In this document: positions 45,529 through 54,731 of the stretch, piece by piece
Layout: the number at the start of each line of letters is the position of its first letter
Position numbering within the stretch: the stretch's first letter is position 1
Program-made: the position numbers and the translations under genes
Source of the DNA: Psychrobacter sp. M13
Lineage (GTDB): Bacteria > Pseudomonadota > Gammaproteobacteria > Pseudomonadales > Moraxellaceae
Direction of reading: 5' to 3'
NCBI RefSeq assembly: GCF_030718935.1
Contig: NZ_CP132194.1
Location: 2,728,001-2,792,000 of the forward strand
DNA length: 64,000 nt
The notes under the pieces: generated by a model
Seen by the model: only the letters and a program-made list of their open reading frames with translations
Database searches by the model: none
What the model was told of the DNA's origin: nothing

Positions 45529-46851
45529 TTAAGCAGAAGCTAGCGCTTGTGCCAAATCTGCTTTTATATCATCAATATGTTCAATACCTATCGATAAGCG
45601 CACCATATCTTCGCTAACCCCAGCTTGCTCAAGCTCTTGTCCATTGAGCTGACGATGAGTGGTAGAAGCTGGATGACAAGCCAAAGATTTGGCGTCGCCG
45701 ATGTTGACCAGACGAGTGATCAGCTGCAAAGCATCAATAAAGCATGCCCCTGCCTCGCTGCCGCCTACTACTCCGAAAGTAAGAATGGATGAAGGCGTGC
45801 CGTTCATATACTTTTGTGCCAATGCGTGCTCAGGATGATCGGGTAAGCCTGCATATTTGACCCATGCCACCTTGTCATGCCCTTGTAGATATTCTGCAAC
45901 GGCTTGTGCATTCTGAACATGACGCTCCATACGCAGACTCAAGGTTTCTATCCCTTGCAAAATACCAAAGGCATTGAGCGGACTGAGTGCGGCTCCCGTA
46001 TTACGCAGTGGTGCGACCCGAGCACGAGCGATAAAGGCAGCGGCCCCGACGTCTTTGACAAAGTTGACACCATGGTAGCTGGCATCAGGCGTATTGAGCA
46101 GCGGGAAACGCTCAGGATGATCGCCCCAAGGGAAAGTACCGCTATCGACGATAGCACCGCCAATTGAAGTCCCTGTACCGCTCATGTATTTGGTCAATGA
46201 ATGGACAACGATATCCGCGCCATATTCAAACGGGCGACAAAGTGCAGGAGTCGCCACGGTATTGTCAATGACGACAGGTACACCATACTCATGAGCGATG
46301 TCACTGAGCGCTTGAATATCAACGATATTGCCGAGCGGATTACCGATACTCTCAGCAAATACCATCTTAGTTTTGTCATCGATCAGGTCGCGAATAGCTT
46401 CAGGATTTTTATGATCAAAAAATCGTACTTCTACTCCTTGACGCGGTAAGGTATGCGCAAAAAAGTTATACGTTCCACCATACAATGTCGATACCGCAAC
46501 GATATTATCACCCATCTCACAGATAGTCTGCACGGCGTAAGTAATAGCCGCCATCCCAGAGGCTACTGCTAGGCCACCTATACCTCCCTCTAGTGCGGCA
46601 ACGCGCTCCTCAAGCACTGCATTAGTTGGGTTCATAATACGAGTATAGATATTGCCCGCAACTTTCAGATCAAACAGATCCGCACCATGCTGAGTGTTAT
46701 CAAACGCATAAGAGCTAGTATGATAGATAGGTACAGCTACCGCTTTGGTTGTAGGCTCGACACTGTAGCCAGCATGAATGGCTAAGGTCTCTAAGCGCTG
46801 CTTGTGCTCTGACTGATTAGCCGCTTGCTCATTTGAATTCTGGTCACTCAT
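45529..46851 (-). CDS. metY: O-acetylhomoserine sulfhydrylase
   Basis: PLP enzyme that makes homocysteine from O-acetylhomoserine and sulfide. It has 440 residues of the Cys/Met metabolism family; its length and the motifs ETLAIHAGY, YTRIMNPTNAVLEER and HSLTKYMSGTGTSIGG (PLP lysine about 221) point to MetY rather than the shorter MetB/MetC. Single gene; no sulfur-regulatory site recognised. Confidence 0.92.
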   Translation of the reverse strand: MSDQNSNEQAANQSEHKQRLETLAIHAGYSVEPTTKAVAVPIYHTSSYAFDNTQHGADLFDLKVAGNIYTRIMNPTNAVLEERVAALEGGIGGLAVASGMAAITYAVQTICEMGDNIVAVSTLYGGTYNFFAHTLPRQGVEVRFFDHKNPEAIRDLIDDKTKMVFAESIGNPLGNIVDIQALSDIAHEYGVPVVIDNTVATPALCRPFEYGADIVVHSLTKYMSGTGTSIGGAIVDSGTFPWGDHPERFPLLNTPDASYHGVNFVKDVGAAAFIARARVAPLRNTGAALSPLNAFGILQGIETLSLRMERHVQNAQAVAEYLQGHDKVAWVKYAGLPDHPEHALAQKYMNGTPSSILTFGVVGGSEAGACFIDALQLITRLVNIGDAKSLACHPASTTHRQLNGQELEQAGVSEDMVRLSIGIEHIDDIKADLAQALASA

Positions 46852-47033
46852 ACATCACTCCTTGTTAAGTATTAAAATTAGGTATCAAAACATATATCAA
46901 TATAACGAAATCGATGCCATAAAAAAGCCATTTTTTATTCGCTTAATCAATTTTAAGAATAAGCACTTAATCATATTATATTTACTAACTAAGGTTTTAT
47001 TAATATACTAACAAAGTATATCTAACTTTATGA

Positions 47034-48047
47034 TTATAGTTTACTTACAACTTCATCTATACACAATAGAGCTGCATCTCGATAATCCGCTTTTACTCCT
47101 ACTCTTCTACCTGCAACTGATAACTTACCTGAAGGCATAACTGAAAAAGGACATCCTCTAGCGAAAGCGACAATTCCTGTAGTGCCAAAATCACGCACGC
47201 TCACCATTCCATCAGCAACATCTGAGAAGGTAAAACTATTTGGATAGTCATCAATTAACTCATTAACATCATCATCCATTGCAGTCAACACTGCCTTGAA
47301 TGCTGAAGCATCTCCCATATATTGAGTAATTCGATTCTTTATTATAAGATGAATTTTAGGAAGGGCGCGACCTGCATCTTCTAACTTCTTTGCAAACGTA
47401 TAATTCCGATATACTTCAGAAGGTAGTCTCTGACCATATATTAGAGAAAATGCATTTTGAATTGCTCTTCTAGAAGAATCATCAGCCATTACTGGCAAAA
47501 CAACCTTATTGGATGCAGCAATGGCTATCTGCGTATACATTGAAAAACTCGGGTTCGTATCTAGAAAAATGTAATCATAATCAAGCTTGTCTAGTAAATT
47601 TTTAAGCCAATCAATTACAGATAGCCAAGCATTTACACCAGGGATATCGTTATTAGCTAATGTATTCATGGCTATAGACTGTAACTCTAATAATGCATCA
47701 CCACAGATTAAATCAAGGTTTTTAGGTACATTTTCATTGAATTTATTGGGTTTTGTTACATAGGAAGATGCGTCAAAATCAGGAACTGTAAAAGGTGAGC
47801 TTAAACGATAATCAAAATATCCACCAATACTACATCTAGGAACCTTTCCCTGTTGTTTTAGCAAATTATCGCTTCCATTGCCTTCTTGTCCTCCCAAAAG
47901 CATTTCAGAAATATTAGCTTGTGGACAAATATCAATTACTAACACCTTCTTGTCTGGATTCAATTCCGAAAATCTAGTCACTGTTTGAAATGTTAAGCTT
48001 GTTTTTCCTGTACCACCTTTGTTATTCCAAAATAAGTAAATACTCAT
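47034..48047 (-). CDS. Orphan ParA/MinD-type ATPase
   Basis: 337 residues starting MSIYLFWNNKGGTGKTS, with the deviant Walker A KGGTGKT at 10-16 containing both signature lysines (K10, K15). IDICPQ (switch I region) and LDYDYIFLDTNPSFSMY (switch II / Walker B) follow. No parB, partner gene or plasmid gene is next to it, so this is not an ordinary partition locus. AGGAAA precedes the start. Neighbours on both sides are housekeeping genes and the gene is AT-richer than they are, suggesting acquisition. Function unknown; possibilities include positioning of a protein or DNA, or a remnant of a mobile element. Confidence 0.78.
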   Translation of the reverse strand: MSIYLFWNNKGGTGKTSLTFQTVTRFSELNPDKKVLVIDICPQANISEMLLGGQEGNGSDNLLKQQGKVPRCSIGGYFDYRLSSPFTVPDFDASSYVTKPNKFNENVPKNLDLICGDALLELQSIAMNTLANNDIPGVNAWLSVIDWLKNLLDKLDYDYIFLDTNPSFSMYTQIAIAASNKVVLPVMADDSSRRAIQNAFSLIYGQRLPSEVYRNYTFAKKLEDAGRALPKIHLIIKNRITQYMGDASAFKAVLTAMDDDVNELIDDYPNSFTFSDVADGMVSVRDFGTTGIVAFARGCPFSVMPSGKLSVAGRRVGVKADYRDAALLCIDEVVSKL

Positions 48048-48087
48048 AATTCTTTCCTCACGTTATAAAGAATTAATACTACCATAA

Positions 48088-48110
48088 GTCCAAATTGGAC
48101 ACAATAGTGT
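48088..48110. promoter_or_regulatory. Twin palindromes upstream of the ParA-like gene
   Basis: GTCCAAATTGGAC (48088-48100) is a perfect 13-bp palindrome, overlapped by ACACAATAGTGT (48099-48110), with 4-bp arms. They lie 41-63 bp before the start codon, where a promoter and operator would be, suggesting autoregulation or control by a small repressor. A GGAC/GTCC-like half-site recurs near 48136 (ATATGGAC). Confidence 0.45.
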
Positions 48111-48281
48111 AAATAAAATACTTTAATAAGTAATATATGGACATAATATAAACAAGCAGATCAGCTTAAAATATTTTATTTATAATACTCATTAAAAAAA
48201 GCCAGACACATCACGTATCTGACTTGTTAAGTATTTAATATAGCTAACATTAGGTAACTATTAACCTAAAAACAATAGTAG

Positions 48282-48974
48282 TTATTTATAATAAGCATTT
48301 TCAGTGCTGCTATGATCCGTATCATCAACCACTTGGGTCAGCTCAGGAATTTGCTGCTTTAGCTGCACTTCAACCCCTTGACGCAAAGTCATATCAACGG
48401 CTGAGCAGCCTTGGCAACCACCACCAAATTTCAAGACAGCGGTCAGGCCAATACCCTCTTCTTCAATGAGCTCAAGCAATTGCACATCACCACCATGGGC
48501 GGCAAGACCTGGGTTGATCTCTGATTGCAATACGTAGTTGATACGCTCTTCAATACTAGCATCAGCGCCCACTTTTGGCACCTTTGAGTTGGGTGCACGG
48601 AAAGTCAGCTGACCTCCGAAACGGTCTTTATTATAGTCGATTACCGCATCCTCTAAATAAGGCACAGAAGCGGCCTCGATAAAAGCAGCAAAATTATCAT
48701 AGCTGAACTTTAGATCAGCGCTGTCCTCTTCACCTGGCTGATTGTACGCCATACAGCACTCGGCACGCGGTGTCCCTGGATGCTCAACGAAGATACGTAC
48801 ACCAATGCCGTCCGTATCTTGCTTAGATAACAAATCTGCTAAATAGCCTTGCGCGGACTCCGTAATAGTAATATTACTCTTAGTCTCAAGCTGCTCAGTA
48901 TCTAATGCTGACTCATACTCTGAAGCGTCTGTAAGCTCTGTAGGGGCAGCGCTGGTTGGATTATTTTCGCTCAT
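48282..48974 (-). CDS. nfuA: Fe-S cluster carrier protein NfuA
   Basis: 230 residues: a polar N-terminal extension (about 30), a degenerate A-type (HesB-like) domain (about 33-130) and a C-terminal NifU domain with the cluster-binding CxxC at C187/C190 ([11 protein letters not shown]). NfuA delivers 4Fe-4S clusters to target enzymes under oxidative or iron stress. The N-terminal extension exceeds that of E. coli NfuA (191 residues in total). Confidence 0.95.
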   Translation of the reverse strand: MSENNPTSAAPTELTDASEYESALDTEQLETKSNITITESAQGYLADLLSKQDTDGIGVRIFVEHPGTPRAECCMAYNQPGEEDSADLKFSYDNFAAFIEAASVPYLEDAVIDYNKDRFGGQLTFRAPNSKVPKVGADASIEERINYVLQSEINPGLAAHGGDVQLLELIEEEGIGLTAVLKFGGGCQGCSAVDMTLRQGVEVQLKQQIPELTQVVDDTDHSSTENAYYK

Positions 48975-49253
48975 AATTACTCCTGATTCATTACTTAGTC
49001 ATTGTTCTGTAGGATAAGATAGTTACGTTCAAAATGTCTTTTTAATAGCGTATATTAGGATCTGTTTGATCTCTCGATCATGGCAATAACAGTGACTATT
49101 TTTAACTTTATCTGCGGCAAAAAATAACACTATTCACTGCTAGCATAGCTCTTGTCTTGCGGACGAACAAAGCCGTGCTTTACTTATTCCATCCTCAGCG
49201 CAGTTATGAAGGCGATGCGCTTAATTATCAAGTATTCTTTAAATTGAGTGTCG

Positions 49254-49517
49254 CTAATATTTAAGACGTTTGCGAATACCTAACGCTACTAGTGCAGGCA
49301 CACCAAACGCGGCTAAAAAGAATGGTATCTCTTCTAACACATTATAACCTGCACTGATGACACCAATACTGAGATTAATAGCCGCCACGATGAACCATAA
49401 TCCTATGAAAATAGTAGCGATGCGACTTGCTCCATGATCACCCTTGAATAGACGCGCGATAAAGCAAGATGTGGCTAGCAGCACCAGCCCTGCCACAATT
49501 AAAATAATAGTGCGCAT
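49254..49517 (-). CDS. Small integral membrane protein
   Basis: 87 residues with three hydrophobic segments (about 2-23, 32-54 and 60-80) and a basic C-terminus (GIRKRLKY), so an inner-membrane protein. Family not recognised. Single gene. Confidence 0.6.
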   Translation of the reverse strand: MRTIILIVAGLVLLATSCFIARLFKGDHGASRIATIFIGLWFIVAAINLSIGVISAGYNVLEEIPFFLAAFGVPALVALGIRKRLKY

Positions 49518-49680
49518 AGTAGCTCTCTGTAAAAAGTGAATAGATAAAGTTTTAGACTCATTGTAAAATAGTGATGGCTGAGATAACTATGACCCATTCA
49601 CTGACCTTTGGCAAACCTGTTTTTGCCTCTTATATGCCTGTAATTAGCAAATAGTTAGCTAATTAAAATGAGTCAAATTT

Positions 49681-50616
49681 ATGATAACCCAAAGCTTACA
49701 TCGAGTGACTACTCAAGATGGTGAGAAAATTGCAGTTTGGCAAGTTAGCGATGATCCTGTCGAGCAACAATATTTTGCTGATAAAACTAAAATCAAAGCG
49801 CAAAATATACTCATGATTCATGGTACGTTTTCAGACAAAAGAGTCAGCTTAGGTATGGCTGGCTACTTAGCCAAGCTTGGTCATAGGTGCTACATTATGG
49901 AGTGGCGCGGTCATGGCGACAGCTCAATTCCCTCCGATAAATTCAACTTTGAGACTATCGCCTTTTATGACATTGCAGCGACTTTTCAGTATTTATTCGA
50001 CGAATTAAAGGTAGACAATCTACATGCAGTGACCCATAGCGGTGGCGGTATTTGCTTGACGATGTTTTTGACGCAAAACCAGCATTATATCGCTAAAATA
50101 AACAGTATCACGATGGTCGCTTGCCAAGCTTATGGCGCAGTGCTCAACACTCAAAGCTACGCTAAAATAACCTTGCTAAAAACTATGACTCGCCTGCTGG
50201 GATATGTTCCTGCTAAAAGGTTTAAACTAGGTCCAATCAATGAGAGCTACCATACGATGAGTCAGTGGTATAACTGGAATCTAGGTAAACACTTCCAAAG
50301 TAGCTTAGCTAAGCATGATAGCGATCATCAAGAAAGCAGCGTGGATGAGACCTTCGATTATCGTCAGCTGATGCCGTCTATTACTATTCCTATTTATGCT
50401 ATCAGCGCCAAAGGTGATCATTTTATCGCGCCACCGAGTGGCTGCCAGTTATTCCTAAATGACTTTAATAATTCTACTAATGTCTTTTGTGAATTTGCTA
50501 TCAAAAATGGTCACTTAGAAGATTATAACCATAGTCGCATCATACTCAGCAGTAACGCTGCCAAAGAAGTTTGGTCGACGATTGCCGCTTGGGTTAATAG
50601 GCATACTAAAGTCTAG
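49681..50616 (+). CDS. Alpha/beta hydrolase
   Basis: 311 residues, no signal peptide. The oxyanion region is LMIHGTFSDKR, the nucleophile elbow is THSGGG (serine about 120, with Thr in place of the usual Gly), and the aspartate is probably in ISAKGDHF with the histidine in NGHLEDYNHS. WRGHGDSSIP is a typical lid-preceding motif. Substrate unknown. Start without a clear Shine-Dalgarno. Confidence 0.8.
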   Translation: MITQSLHRVTTQDGEKIAVWQVSDDPVEQQYFADKTKIKAQNILMIHGTFSDKRVSLGMAGYLAKLGHRCYIMEWRGHGDSSIPSDKFNFETIAFYDIAATFQYLFDELKVDNLHAVTHSGGGICLTMFLTQNQHYIAKINSITMVACQAYGAVLNTQSYAKITLLKTMTRLLGYVPAKRFKLGPINESYHTMSQWYNWNLGKHFQSSLAKHDSDHQESSVDETFDYRQLMPSITIPIYAISAKGDHFIAPPSGCQLFLNDFNNSTNVFCEFAIKNGHLEDYNHSRIILSSNAAKEVWSTIAAWVNRHTKV

Positions 50617-50803
50617 TCTTAACAGGAAATATACGTTATTCTTTGTGATAAAAGGTATAAACCCAATCGCTACTAATCATACCTATACAAAACATCTTTA
50701 CACTTGCCAGCTCTTCATAAGCTGTGTCAGTATTAGCGTCATTGAATCAACATCAAAAATAATTCTGAATACTTGATAGCTATTCTGTAGGGAGTTGACG
50801 TTT

Positions 50804-51889
50804 ATGAGTGAATTATCAGAGCAAGAACAAATGAAAAACCCACTAGAAGTTAAGGTTGGTTTAGATAATCAAGCCAATAAACATTATAAATATCTAGTAT
50901 TTATTGGACGTTTTCAGCCGTTTCATAATGGGCACAAAGCGGTTATCGATGAGGCGCTTAAGCGTTCTGATGAAGTCATTATACTTATTGGTTCAGCCAA
51001 CTTACCCCGTAGTTTACGCAATCCTTTTTCGGTTGCTGAACGCACGGCCATGATTGAAGGCGCTTACTCAAAAGAGGAGGCTGCACGTATTCACTGCGTA
51101 GCACTCGATGATGTACTCTATAATGATACGCGCTGGCTACAATATGTACAGGCTAGCGTCAGATCAGTGACTAATGATTTGCGCTCTGATATCGGTCTAA
51201 TTGGACACTCAAAAGACAGCTCATCTTATTATCTGTCATTATTCCCTCATTGGGCATCTATATCTGTTCCTAGCCATCATAATTTGTCAGCAACTCCTAT
51301 TCGTGAAAGTTATCTTATGGGTGCGACGCCAACCCCTGAGCGTACCCCTGAATCAACTCGCAAAGTATTAGATAAGTTTAAAGCAACAGATGACTATCAG
51401 CAGTTACATATCGAGGCAGGCTTTATCGATAAGTATAAAAAACAGTGGGCCTCTGTACCTTATCCACCGACCTTTATGACTGCCGATGCACTGGTGGTTC
51501 AGTCAGGGCATATACTATTGGTCGAGCGTCGTAGCATGCCAGGACGTGGCCTATGGGCTTTGCCAGGTGGCTTTGTCGATCCAAAAGAAACTTTGCTTGA
51601 TGCTTGTATTCGTGAATTGCGTGAAGAGACACGCTTAAAGGTACCAGAACCTGTACTGCGCGGCTCGCGTCATAGCCAGCATACCTTTGATGATCCGTAT
51701 CGCTCCGCTCGTGGTCGCACCATTACCCAAGCCTTTTATTTTCAACTTAAAAACGATGCCAAAGGTCTGCCCAAAGTCAAAGGTGGCGATGATGCGGCAC
51801 AAGCTTTTTGGTTGCCGTTAGCAGAGCTTGATTCCAAAAAGATGTTTGAAGATCACTATGCGATTATCATGAAGATGGTTGGGTTGTAA
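50804..51889 (+). CDS. nadM: Bifunctional NMN adenylyltransferase / Nudix hydrolase
   Basis: Converts nicotinamide mononucleotide to NAD. The start chosen is the ATG at 50804 (MSELSEQEQ); a start three codons earlier is possible. The N-terminal nucleotidyl transferase domain has GRFQPFHNGHKAV and LSATPIRES. The C-terminal Nudix domain carries a complete Nudix box (GGFVDPKETLLDACIRELREE). Fusions of this type occur in several proteobacteria. nadV lies downstream, so the two complete the two-step nicotinamide salvage to NAD. Confidence 0.93.
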   Translation: MSELSEQEQMKNPLEVKVGLDNQANKHYKYLVFIGRFQPFHNGHKAVIDEALKRSDEVIILIGSANLPRSLRNPFSVAERTAMIEGAYSKEEAARIHCVALDDVLYNDTRWLQYVQASVRSVTNDLRSDIGLIGHSKDSSSYYLSLFPHWASISVPSHHNLSATPIRESYLMGATPTPERTPESTRKVLDKFKATDDYQQLHIEAGFIDKYKKQWASVPYPPTFMTADALVVQSGHILLVERRSMPGRGLWALPGGFVDPKETLLDACIRELREETRLKVPEPVLRGSRHSQHTFDDPYRSARGRTITQAFYFQLKNDAKGLPKVKGGDDAAQAFWLPLAELDSKKMFEDHYAIIMKMVGL

Positions 51890-52111
51890 TACTTGCAATT
51901 GATATTTGAAACTATACAGCGCTATCAACTTATTTTGACCTTTTAAGTCATAATATAGTCAGTTTCAAGTAAAAATTGTCGATATAATTTTATAACTATT
52001 ATTTTAATGGTTTAAGTTTCACTGCCCTAGCCGATAGACGGCAAAGGCTTATTTCGTCGCAACTTGTTCAATAAAGCAAATAGCGACATCAAAAAGCAGA
52101 GGAGTTCTGTG

Positions 52112-53509
52112 ATGTACACCAGCAATTTTAATAATTTAATCTTGAATAGCGATAGCTATAAAACCTCCCATTGGGTGCAATATCCAGCGGGTAGCGAGTA
52201 TATGTCCAGCTATGTCGAAGCTCGCGGTGGCGATTACGATGTGGTGTTTTTTGGCCTGCAAGCCTTTATCAAAGAATACTTAAGTACTCCTGTCACTATG
52301 CAAGATATCGATGAAGCCGAAGCCGTCATTCAAGCGCATGGTTTGACCTTTAACCGCGCTGGTTGGGAGCTATTAGTTAATAGACATGGTGGGTATCTAC
52401 CGCTACGAATTGAAGCGGTTCCCGAAGGTACTATCGTACCCGTCTCTAACGTCGTCTGCCAAATTATCAATACTGACCCTGACTTTTATTGGCTACCCAG
52501 CTATATCGAGACCTCCCTTTTACGGGCGATTTGGTATCCTTCAACCGTTGCCAGCGTGTCGCGCTATTGCAAAGGCATTATCCGTGATGCGCTAGAGAAA
52601 TCTGCTGACAATCTTGACTCGCTACCATTTCGTTTGCATGACTTTGGTGCGCGTGGCGCTTCAAGTTTTGAGTCCGTAGCATTGGGCAGTCTTGCACATT
52701 TGGTTAACTTCTCAGGTACCGACTCAATGACCGCTTTAGTCGCTGCCAGCCGTTGGTACGGTATGGATAAAGACATGCCAGCATTTTCTATTCCTGCCGC
52801 TGAGCATAGCACGATGACGGCTTGGGGCCGCGATGGCGAAACCGATGCTTATACCAACATGCTTGAGCAATTCGGTGGCAAAGACAAAGCTTTTTCGGTG
52901 GTATCGGACAGCTACGACTTATGGAATGCCATCGACAATATCTGGGGTGACACGCTCAAAGATGACGTCAAAAACACCGGTGGCACTTTGGTTATCAGAC
53001 CTGATAGCGGTGAGCCGATCAAAGTGGTTCGGGAAGCATTAGAGCGTCTAGCGGTCAAATTCGGTACGACTTTTAATAGCAAAGGTTATAAAGTCTTGCC
53101 CGATTACGTACGTATTATCCAAGGCGATGGTATCAGTCCGCAAAGTCTCGGTAAGATTGTCAATGCCGTAATGGCAGCAGGCTTTAGTGCAGATAACATT
53201 ACCTTTGGCATGGGCGGTGGTCTATTGCAGCAAGTCAATCGCGACACTATGAGCTGGGCGATGAAAGCCAGTGCAATCTCAATCGATGGTAACTGGAAAG
53301 AAATCTATAAAGATCCTATTACTAGCCATTCTAAACGCTCAAAAAAAGGTCGCTTAGCATTAATAAAAGATAGTCGCGGTCAACTGCAAACCGTTAAAGC
53401 TGATGACTTAAGTACCGACAACAAGAACTTATTACGTGATGTGTTCATCGATGGCAAGCTAGTCGTTGAAGACAGTCTAACGACTATTCGGGAGCGTGCA
53501 GGATGGTAG
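52112..53509 (+). CDS. nadV: Nicotinamide phosphoribosyltransferase
   Basis: Forms NMN from nicotinamide and PRPP. The start is the ATG at 52112 (MYTSNFNNLILNSDSYKTSHW, 465 residues) after GAGGAG. Conserved features are SYVEARGGDYD, HDFGARGASSFE, PAAEHSTMTAWGRDGE, DSYDLWNAI and FGMGGGLLQQVNRDT, all typical of the NAMPT/NadV family. It makes the substrate of NadM encoded upstream. The next gene overlaps its end by 7 bp. Confidence 0.95.
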   Translation: MYTSNFNNLILNSDSYKTSHWVQYPAGSEYMSSYVEARGGDYDVVFFGLQAFIKEYLSTPVTMQDIDEAEAVIQAHGLTFNRAGWELLVNRHGGYLPLRIEAVPEGTIVPVSNVVCQIINTDPDFYWLPSYIETSLLRAIWYPSTVASVSRYCKGIIRDALEKSADNLDSLPFRLHDFGARGASSFESVALGSLAHLVNFSGTDSMTALVAASRWYGMDKDMPAFSIPAAEHSTMTAWGRDGETDAYTNMLEQFGGKDKAFSVVSDSYDLWNAIDNIWGDTLKDDVKNTGGTLVIRPDSGEPIKVVREALERLAVKFGTTFNSKGYKVLPDYVRIIQGDGISPQSLGKIVNAVMAAGFSADNITFGMGGGLLQQVNRDTMSWAMKASAISIDGNWKEIYKDPITSHSKRSKKGRLALIKDSRGQLQTVKADDLSTDNKNLLRDVFIDGKLVVEDSLTTIRERAGW

Positions 53510-54354
53510 CAACGACTAAAATTAAGAGTGTCGCAAAAGACGTATTGCTAGCGCCGATATATCTATATCAAGGTCGTAAGGTTAAACGTGATACTTTGCG
53601 TCTATCTGAGCCTGAAGGGATACGCTACGGGCGCGTTAGGCTAAATACAGCTTTGAATAGTCATAATGTCGATCAGCAAACGCTTAGTCTAATGATCGCT
53701 GGAGATTCAGCGGCGGCTGGGGTCGGTAGTCAGACCCAAGAGCAGGCTCTAGCGGGTAAACTGATACCTGCTTTGCAGCAGCAAGCGTTAACTAACGAAG
53801 CATTTGGTCAGCAATTTGATGAGCTAACTTGGTCAGTACAAGCGACAACGGGGCATACTAGCTTCGATATTCTGCGTCGCCTTTATGTGTTAGCTAAACC
53901 TACTCATCCTCTCGATGTGATGGTACTAAGTGTTGGGGTCAATGATACTACTGCAAACGTCTCAACGGCTGAGTGGCAACAACAGCTTGAATCAATTATT
54001 GCTATTGCTCAGCGCAAATTCGGTGTCGCTCATTTGATTTTTGCAAGATTGCCGCAAATGGCACAGATGCCAGCACTCCCTGCACCCTTGAGTCACTTTA
54101 TCGGAGCAAAAGCGACTAAGCTGGATGATATATTACAGCAAGTTTGTACCGATCATGATGGCGTCACTTATATGGCGACTGACTTTACAAGGATGATGGA
54201 TGAGCACGCCAATGGTGCCGCTATAGATATTTCAGTGATGTTCGCGGACGACGGCTTTCATCCTAGCAGTCTGATGTATGGCTATTGGGCGCAGCAATTA
54301 GCAGAGCTTGTTGTTGAATTACTTGATATCTCTAATGATTCCGCCTTAGAGTAA
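53503..54354 (+). CDS. SGNH/GDSL-type hydrolase
   Basis: 283 residues. Block I MIAGDSAAAGVGSQ carries the nucleophile serine (about 70), block III is SVGVNDTT, and the C-terminal FADDGFHPS gives the Asp-x-x-His pair. No clear signal peptide. Its ATG lies inside the end of nadV (ATGGTAG), so it is translationally coupled to the NAD salvage genes; whether it acts in that pathway is unknown. Substrate could be an acyl or acetyl ester. Confidence 0.85.
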   Translation: MVATTKIKSVAKDVLLAPIYLYQGRKVKRDTLRLSEPEGIRYGRVRLNTALNSHNVDQQTLSLMIAGDSAAAGVGSQTQEQALAGKLIPALQQQALTNEAFGQQFDELTWSVQATTGHTSFDILRRLYVLAKPTHPLDVMVLSVGVNDTTANVSTAEWQQQLESIIAIAQRKFGVAHLIFARLPQMAQMPALPAPLSHFIGAKATKLDDILQQVCTDHDGVTYMATDFTRMMDEHANGAAIDISVMFADDGFHPSSLMYGYWAQQLAELVVELLDISNDSALE

Positions 54355-54379
54355 CCACTAAAACTATAGTTTAAAACTT

Positions 54380-54443
54380 AAAAAACCCCTCTAGTCAAAC
54401 TGTCCAAGGTTATGGGATCAGTTCATACTTGTAGGGTTTTTTA
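54380..54443 (+). terminator. Probable terminator after the SGNH hydrolase gene
   Basis: AAAAACCC...AGT..AACTG (54381-54402) can pair with CAGTT..ACT..GGGTTTTT (54419-54441) as a long imperfect hairpin that ends in a T-run. Confidence 0.6.
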
Positions 54444-54731
54444 TTGTCTATAGATTGTTGAAGTTTGATTGACTGCTTCAAACTAAGAGCGTGCCTGATG
54501 ACTACTCCTCATGCACCGTTTTTGCAACTTTTGGCTGTATATAAATGGTGCATTAAAAAAAAGAAGAATCATTACGGTGCAAAAAAAATCTCGATATCTC
54601 TTAATAAAGACCAGTATTAGTGCAAAATCTTATATTTTAGGTTGGCATAAATATTGATGTATTAATAACAGTTATGATCGGTTCGTTCACTCGACCTATT
54701 AGTCTGCTATTTTGTCTTTTTGGAGAAATAT
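54444..54731 (+). promoter_or_regulatory. urtA upstream region with sigma-54-like promoter
   Basis: TTGGCATAAATATTGAT (54642-54658) fits the sigma-54 pattern with GG and the downstream G spaced 12 bp apart, but has GA where GC is usual. Upstream are GGTGCA-type half-sites: TGCACCG (54512-54518), TGGTGCA (54546-54552) and CGGTGCA (54575-54581). Urea transport genes are commonly under nitrogen control (NtrC, sigma-54), so this is plausible but unproven. No gene in this stretch. Confidence 0.42.

Noticed and set aside
47034..48047. ParA-like gene as part of a chromosome partition parAB operon
   Set aside because: No parB, no parS-like sites and no replication genes nearby.
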